The position numbers were made by a program, and so were the translations under genes. The notes beneath the pieces are model-generated. The model worked only from the letters and a program-made list of their open reading frames with translations. It was not told where the DNA came from and did not search any database. This document shows, piece by piece, positions 59,071 through 64,000 of a stretch of 64,000 bases of DNA; the stretch's first letter is position 1; each line of letters opens with the position of its first letter. Origin of the DNA: an uncultured Oscillospiraceae bacterium (GTDB taxonomy: Bacteria; Bacillota; Clostridia; Oscillospirales; Acutalibacteraceae); the NCBI GenBank assembly GCA_902492895.1, contig CABUNG010000001.1:62001-126000 (forward strand), read 5' to 3'.

Positions 59071-61830
59071 ATGAACGGGATGGGCAGGAAGACAAGAAGG
59101 AAAGACATCGTACGCCGTACGGCCGCGGCGGTGCTGGCCGGTTTGCTGACGGCGGGCGGCTTCACCGGCTGCCGGAAAACAGAAAGCGCCGCCCCGGTCG
59201 ACCTGTCGGGTTATCTGGAATCGGTGGAGGGGTCCTACCTGGCTTACCGGGCGGCACATCCACGGGATGGGTCGGCGGCGGGGAGGACCATCGAACTGCT
59301 GGATAGTCCCGAAACGATATATGAGGGGGACGGGCTTTCCCTCGTCTTCACAGTGGAACAGGCCGGGCTGTACCGGCTGTCCGCCACTGTAAAAGGCGGC
59401 GGAACAGTTCTTTCCGCCTATACGGGGACGCTGACGCTCAATGGAGAACTGCCGTTTGAGGAAAGCGGGCAGCTGTATTTCCCGAAAAGCTGGGAAACGG
59501 ATGGGGTGTTCGATTACGGTCATCAGCCGGAACTGAAGGAATCAACAGGTTATGACAGCCTGGCGTACAGCGACAAAAGCACGGTGTCGGAAGAGCTGTA
59601 TTATTACCTTCCGGCAGGTGAAAATACGGCGGTGCTGACGGCGGAAAATCAGACACTTCCGCTGGAAAGCCTGCGATTCGAAGGGTATCGGCCACCGGAG
59701 GAAATGAAACAGGGAGAGCCGGAGAAAAACGGCGTGTCGCCGATCGTGATCCAGGCGGAGAATCCTCTTCGCCGGAGCGAGCCGTCCATCCTGGAACAGA
59801 TCGACCGGACCTCGGCGGGGACAATGCCCGTATGCGATAACGCCGCGACCTATAATACCTTAGGAGGGACCTCCTGGCAGACGCTGGGGGAAAGCGCCAC
59901 GTGGGAATTTATGGTAGAACAGACCGGATGGTACTGCTTAAACCTGCGCTGCCGCCAGGATTACGCGGCCGGGGCGGTGAGCTGCCGCCGCCTGCTGATC
60001 GACGGAAAGGTGTGGAGCGAGGAAACGGAAGAGCTGACCATTCCGTATGCTTCGGGCTGGCAGAAAGCGACGGTAAACGGCACGGATGGCGATCCGGCCT
60101 GGCTGTATCTGGAGGCGGGCCGGCATACCGTGACGCTGATCTGTTCACTGGGCGCCCTGGAACCCGCAGTGACGCTGGTGCAGTCCAGCATGGAGGAATG
60201 CAACTGGATTTATCGGCGGATTGTGATGATCACCGGGACCAATCCGGACAGTTACCGGGACTATCATCTGAGCGAAAAGCTGCCGGACGTGTTTGAAAGC
60301 ATGAAAAAGCAGGCGGAACGGCTGGAACAGGTGTCCGCATATCTGACGTCGCTGAGCCAGGACGGCGGATCCGACGCGGCGGTGTTTAAAAAGCTGATCC
60401 GGCAGTTTGAAGCTTTTATAAAAGATCCGGATAAAATTCCGAATCAGATCAATACCCTGAATTCCAACATCAGCGCGATCGGCACCTGGTTGCTGGAACG
60501 GACGGCGCAGCCGCTGGAACTGGACTGGCTGGAATTTCAGCCGTACGGGCAGGAGGGTACCCCCTACAAGGCGGGATTGTGGGCGGATTTGAAGCATTCC
60601 GTGAGCCGGATCGCCCGGTCGTATATAGAAAGCTACGACAACCTGAATACAGCGGCCGAAAACGGGAAGAGCGTGGATGTGTGGGCGGTGACCGGCCGGG
60701 ACCAGGCGCAGATCATCCAGGATATGGGAAACGAATCGTTCACGGCGCAGACCGGGATTGGGGTCAATATGAAGTTGATCTCGGCGGATTCGATCATGGC
60801 GGCGACGGTGGCGGGGATCGGCCCGGATGTTACCCTGTTCAACACTTCAGCGACGGTGATCGGGTACGCGCTGCGGGGGGCGATCACCGATTTGTCCGGG
60901 CTGGACGGGTATGAGGAGACGGCGGCCGATTTTTATGAATCGGCGCTCACGCCATACCTCTTCAACGGGGGTGTGTGGGCGCTGCCCGAAACCCAGAGTT
61001 TCCCGATGCTGTTTTACCGGAAGGATATACTGGAGGAGCTGGGACTCGGGGTTCCCGAGTCCTGGGACGATGTGTACGACAGCATTACCACGCTGCAGAA
61101 AAACAATATGACCTTCGGCTGCGGGGCGTACGAGGTGTTTCTGTATCAAAACGGGGGAGCGTATTACACGGAGGACGGGGCCGCGTCACGACTGAATTCG
61201 GAAGAAAGCGTTACGGCTTTCCGGCAGTGGACAACATTCTATAAAAATTTTGATCTGCCGCTGACTTTCAACTTCATCAATCGGTTCCGCACGGGGGAAA
61301 TGCCGCTGGCGATTGCAGATTACAGCAGCTACAACAGCCTGGTGGTGTTTGCACCGGAGATCAGCGGTTCCTGGGGAATGGCGATGGTTCCGGGCACGGT
61401 GAAAGCGGACGGGACGCTGGATCGGTCGGTAAACTCGGCGGGAACGGCGGCGATGCTGTTCTCCAATGCGAAGGATCCGGAATCCGCATGGGCGTTTTTG
61501 AAGTGGTGGGCGTCAGGCGGTACGCAGAGCGATTATGCGCGGACGCTGGAAACCAAGCTGGGAACATCGGCCCGGGTGATGGTGGCGTCCAAGACGGCGT
61601 TTGAGAACCAGATGTGGACGAGAGAAGAAAAAGCGATGCTGAAAGCCCAGTGGGAATGGGCGGTGGGCACCCCCGAGGTGGCCGGCGGCTATCTGGTGGG
61701 ACGGCATGTGAACAACGCGTTCAGGAAGATCGTATATCAGGATGCGGACGTGCGGGAAACGCTCGGTGAATATACACGGATCATCGACAAGGAACTGACG
61801 CTGAAACGTCAGGAATATGGCCTGGAATGA
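59071..61830 (+). CDS. Giant sugar-binding lipoprotein (919 residues)
   Basis: After a lipoprotein signal (FTGC) come about 340 residues of beta-rich, CBM-like sequence in two parts (EQAGLYRLSATVKGGG with LNGELPFEE, then EQTGWYCLNLRCRQDYAAGA with LLIDGKVWSEE), a helical linker, and a family 1 solute-binding domain (about 555-919; for example LPETQSFPMLFYRKDILEEL and PESAWAFLKWWASGG). Usual binding proteins have 420-550 residues. The ATG at 59071 follows GAAAGGCG; GTG at 59062 and ATG at 59080 are alternatives. It probably serves one or both permease pairs. Confidence 0.9.
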   Translation: MNGMGRKTRRKDIVRRTAAAVLAGLLTAGGFTGCRKTESAAPVDLSGYLESVEGSYLAYRAAHPRDGSAAGRTIELLDSPETIYEGDGLSLVFTVEQAGLYRLSATVKGGGTVLSAYTGTLTLNGELPFEESGQLYFPKSWETDGVFDYGHQPELKESTGYDSLAYSDKSTVSEELYYYLPAGENTAVLTAENQTLPLESLRFEGYRPPEEMKQGEPEKNGVSPIVIQAENPLRRSEPSILEQIDRTSAGTMPVCDNAATYNTLGGTSWQTLGESATWEFMVEQTGWYCLNLRCRQDYAAGAVSCRRLLIDGKVWSEETEELTIPYASGWQKATVNGTDGDPAWLYLEAGRHTVTLICSLGALEPAVTLVQSSMEECNWIYRRIVMITGTNPDSYRDYHLSEKLPDVFESMKKQAERLEQVSAYLTSLSQDGGSDAAVFKKLIRQFEAFIKDPDKIPNQINTLNSNISAIGTWLLERTAQPLELDWLEFQPYGQEGTPYKAGLWADLKHSVSRIARSYIESYDNLNTAAENGKSVDVWAVTGRDQAQIIQDMGNESFTAQTGIGVNMKLISADSIMAATVAGIGPDVTLFNTSATVIGYALRGAITDLSGLDGYEETAADFYESALTPYLFNGGVWALPETQSFPMLFYRKDILEELGLGVPESWDDVYDSITTLQKNNMTFGCGAYEVFLYQNGGAYYTEDGAASRLNSEESVTAFRQWTTFYKNFDLPLTFNFINRFRTGEMPLAIADYSSYNSLVVFAPEISGSWGMAMVPGTVKADGTLDRSVNSAGTAAMLFSNAKDPESAWAFLKWWASGGTQSDYARTLETKLGTSARVMVASKTAFENQMWTREEKAMLKAQWEWAVGTPEVAGGYLVGRHVNNAFRKIVYQDADVRETLGEYTRIIDKELTLKRQEYGLE

Positions 61831-61843
61831 GGGAGAAGCAGCT

Positions 61844-62767
61844 ATGAAGATAGGCAAGGCCTCGGAAAGGAATCGCAGCGGCGTATGGAGCCGCATGAAG
61901 AAAAAAAAGACCTGCTATTTGTTTCTGCTTCCTTTTTTCACGCTGTTCGCGATTTTTACAGTGGCACCGGTGCTGATGGCGATGGGGCTGTCCTTTACCT
62001 ATTACAATGTGCTGGAGACACCGCAGTTCATCGGGGTGCAGAATTACATACAGATGCTGTTTTATGATGACCTGTTTCCGACGGCGCTGTCGAACACGAT
62101 GACGATGGCGATCTTCATCGGTCCGATCGGATACCTGATGGCGCTGCTGGTGGCGTGGATGATTAACGAGCTGACGCCGGCACTGCGGACGATCCTGGTG
62201 ATCCTGTTCTACGCGCCGTCGATCTCGGGAAACGCGTACCTGATCTGGACGCTGCTGTTCAGTGGAGATGCGTACGGCTACCTGAACGCATGGCTGATGA
62301 ACTGGAATGTGATCGGAGAGCCGATCCAGTGGCTGACCGACACGCAGTATATGATGGTATGCGTGATCGTGGTGAGCCTGTGGATGAGTTTGGGAACGGG
62401 CTTCCTGTCCTTTGTGGCGGGTCTGCAGGGAATTGACCGCAGCCTGTACGAGTCGGCGGCGATTGACGGCGTACGCAACCGCTGGCAGGAGCTGTGGCAT
62501 GTGACGCTGCCGTCCATGAAGCCGCAGCTGATGTTCGGGGCGGTGCTGAGCATCACGAGCGCGTTCTCGGTGGGGGAAATCTGCAACAATCTGTGCGGAA
62601 ACCCCAGCACGGATTACGCGGTGCACACGCTGGTGAACCATATGCAGGATTACGGGAATACACGGTATGAAATGGGGTATGCGTGCGCCATCTCCACGTT
62701 CCTTTTTGTGCTAATGATGGTATCGAACCAGCTGATTAACCGTTTGCTGAGAAAGGTGGGAGATTGA
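61844..62767 (+). CDS. Sugar ABC transporter permease (MalF-like), pair 2
   Basis: The 307-residue permease has six hydrophobic segments and the coupling motif DRSLYESAAIDGVRNRWQEL. It follows the giant binding protein by 13 bases and precedes its partner by two, so the three are clearly one set. GAGGGAG lies before the ATG. Confidence 0.93.
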   Translation: MKIGKASERNRSGVWSRMKKKKTCYLFLLPFFTLFAIFTVAPVLMAMGLSFTYYNVLETPQFIGVQNYIQMLFYDDLFPTALSNTMTMAIFIGPIGYLMALLVAWMINELTPALRTILVILFYAPSISGNAYLIWTLLFSGDAYGYLNAWLMNWNVIGEPIQWLTDTQYMMVCVIVVSLWMSLGTGFLSFVAGLQGIDRSLYESAAIDGVRNRWQELWHVTLPSMKPQLMFGAVLSITSAFSVGEICNNLCGNPSTDYAVHTLVNHMQDYGNTRYEMGYACAISTFLFVLMMVSNQLINRLLRKVGD

Positions 62768-62769
62768 GA

Positions 62770-63648
62770 ATGCGGGTGATGAAAAGTTTGGCGCATCAGT
62801 CATCCTACGCGCGTTCCAACGCGGGCGGCGTGTTTAACCTGCTGTTTTTGGGCGTGTTTGCGGCGGTAATGGCGCTGCCGATGGTGTACACGGTGACAAA
62901 CGCATTCAAACCGCTGGATGAGCTGTTCATTTTTCCGCCGCCGCTGTGGGTGAGCAACCCGACATGGAACAATTTTGCGGGAATCTCCAGCATTCTGCGG
63001 GAGTCGTGGGTGCCGCTGGGGCGGTATATACTGAACTCGGTGTTTATCACACTGGGCGGGGTGATCGGTCAGGTGGTGTTCGCGTCCATGGCGGCGTACG
63101 TGCTGGCGAAAGAAGAATTCCCGGGCCGGAAGCTGCTGAACCAGGTGGTGGTGCTGTCTCTGATGTTCAACGGGACGGTGACGGCGATCCCCGGCTATAT
63201 CATCATGGCGGAGATGGGGATCGTGAACAATCACTGGGCGCTGATCCTTCCGGCATGCGCGTCGTCCCTGGGCTTGTTCCTGATGCGGCAGTTCATGGAG
63301 CAGATGGTGCCGACCACGGTGCTGGAGGCGGCCCGGGTGGACGGAGCGGGAGAACTGCGGATATTCTTCCGGATCGTCATGCCGATGTGCCGGCCGGCCT
63401 GGCTGACGCTGATTATCCTGTCGTTCCAGAGCCTATGGGGAAACACAGGCGGGATGTATATCTATGACGAGGAGCTGAAGACGCTGCCGTACGCGCTGCA
63501 GAACATCATCTCCGGCGGAACGATCGCGCGCAGCGGCGTATCCTCGGCGGTGGCGCTGCTGCTGATCATTCCGCCGCTGGTGACCTTTATCCTTTCCCAG
63601 TCGAACATCCTGGAAACGATGAGCACCTCCGGCATGAAGGATTCGTGA
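62770..63648 (+). CDS. Sugar ABC transporter permease (MalG-like), pair 2
   Basis: The 292-residue permease has six hydrophobic segments and the motif PTTVLEAARVDGAGELRIFF, as in LplC/YtcP-type permeases. The ATG at 62770 lies seven bases after GGTGGGAG; a TTG at 62764 overlapping the previous stop is possible but less likely. Confidence 0.92.
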   Translation: MRVMKSLAHQSSYARSNAGGVFNLLFLGVFAAVMALPMVYTVTNAFKPLDELFIFPPPLWVSNPTWNNFAGISSILRESWVPLGRYILNSVFITLGGVIGQVVFASMAAYVLAKEEFPGRKLLNQVVVLSLMFNGTVTAIPGYIIMAEMGIVNNHWALILPACASSLGLFLMRQFMEQMVPTTVLEAARVDGAGELRIFFRIVMPMCRPAWLTLIILSFQSLWGNTGGMYIYDEELKTLPYALQNIISGGTIARSGVSSAVALLLIIPPLVTFILSQSNILETMSTSGMKDS

Positions 63649-63716
63649 TTTCGGCGCTGCCGTATCCACAATAACAAAAGGGCGGCGGCCCGCGGGAAGG
63701 ATTGGATGGCTGGACT

Positions 63717-64000
63717 ATGAGAAAACGACTGACCATATACCTGACGGCAGCGGCGCTGCTTTTGGCGGGCGCGTTGCCGGTTTCGGCGGCGTCGGAGCTG
63801 GAAAACCCGGACGGCTCATATGTATTCGGATACTGGGGAGATACCCGTGCGACGCCGATTCCCTATGAAACGGAGCAGACCCTCCGCCTGAGCGATCTAA
63901 CCGATGTCCAGGGCTTCGAACTGGAAAACATTCCGGCGGCAGCGGATCTGGCGGTAGACGAAGCGGGGCGCTTTTATATTGCGGACAGCGCGAACAGCTG
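63717..64000 (+). CDS. Secreted protein with NHL-type repeat, cut by the window edge
   Basis: Only the first 94 codons are present. They show a signal peptide (LTAAALLLAGALPVSAAS), then YVFGYWGDTRATPIPYE and the start of an NHL-like beta-propeller blade (PAAADLAVDEAGRFYIADSA). GGAAGG lies upstream of the ATG. Such propeller proteins are often encoded beside LplB/LplC-type sugar transporters in Clostridia; their function is unknown. The 3' end lies beyond the window. Confidence 0.75.
   Translation, partial: MRKRLTIYLTAAALLLAGALPVSAASELENPDGSYVFGYWGDTRATPIPYETEQTLRLSDLTDVQGFELENIPAAADLAVDEAGRFYIADSANS

Noticed and set aside
1..64000. CRISPR arrays, tRNA or rRNA genes, insertion sequences and prophage
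   Set aside because: I looked for regularly spaced repeats, tRNA cloverleaf ends, transposase motifs and phage structural genes and saw none; a dedicated search could still find a degenerate one.

Overview
The window looks like chromosome of a GC-rich, Gram-positive anaerobe of the class Clostridia, probably near Oscillospiraceae/Ruminococcaceae. The signs are strong AAGGAGG ribosome-binding sites, a DnaD/DnaI primosome pair, an Rnf-type operon, a small 2[4Fe-4S] ferredoxin, many lipoproteins with Ser/Thr-rich linkers, and sugar ABC transporters without their own ATPase. I saw no rRNA, tRNA, insertion sequence, prophage or CRISPR array. The lineage is inferred from gene content only.

Layout. 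1-3.5 kb: an iron-type DtxR regulator, then rpsO-pnp on the minus strand with a structured leader. 3.6-9.1 kb (minus): an operon of apbE, rnfC, rnfD, rnfG and a fused, reduced RnfE/RnfA-like membrane protein, with no rnfB. 9.2-15 kb: a small lipoprotein, an aldo/keto reductase, a GyrI-like protein, two PH-domain membrane proteins (the second probably starting at ATC), two XRE regulators and an AT-rich island carrying a VOC protein. 15.3-20.4 kb (minus): a Gld-type ABC exporter operon. 20.7-23.5 kb: sbcD without sbcC, and a RibF fused to a HAD phosphatase. 23.7-25.0 kb: a four-repeat lipoprotein. 25.3-32.1 kb: a possible flavin-barrel protein and a complete oligopeptide ABC transporter, followed by a MalY-type C-S lyase. 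33.5-36.0 kb (minus): a membrane-anchored DMP19-like protein, rsmI, trmN6 and a ferredoxin. 36.3-44.8 kb (plus): dnaD, dnaI, a PASTA pseudokinase, nagA, a Cys-rich small membrane protein, purA and guaA.

45-64 kb is a carbohydrate-utilisation locus: a sugar-binding lipoprotein, two cytoplasmic GH32 fructosidases, two large AraC regulators, a secreted GH16 beta-glucanase, a surface protein with three CBM-like modules, two permease pairs, a giant 919-residue binding protein and the start of a secreted NHL-repeat protein cut by the window edge. The first binding-protein gene and the GH16 gene share an upstream region whose two conserved blocks have identical spacing, which suggests co-regulation by the AraC proteins.

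The items most worth attention are the RnfB-less, ApbE-linked Rnf derivative, the RibF-HAD fusion (which would supply or remove the flavin that ApbE and Rnf use), the PASTA pseudokinase, and the paired regulatory region of the sugar locus. All domain and residue statements come from reading the sequence by eye; no alignment or database search was run.
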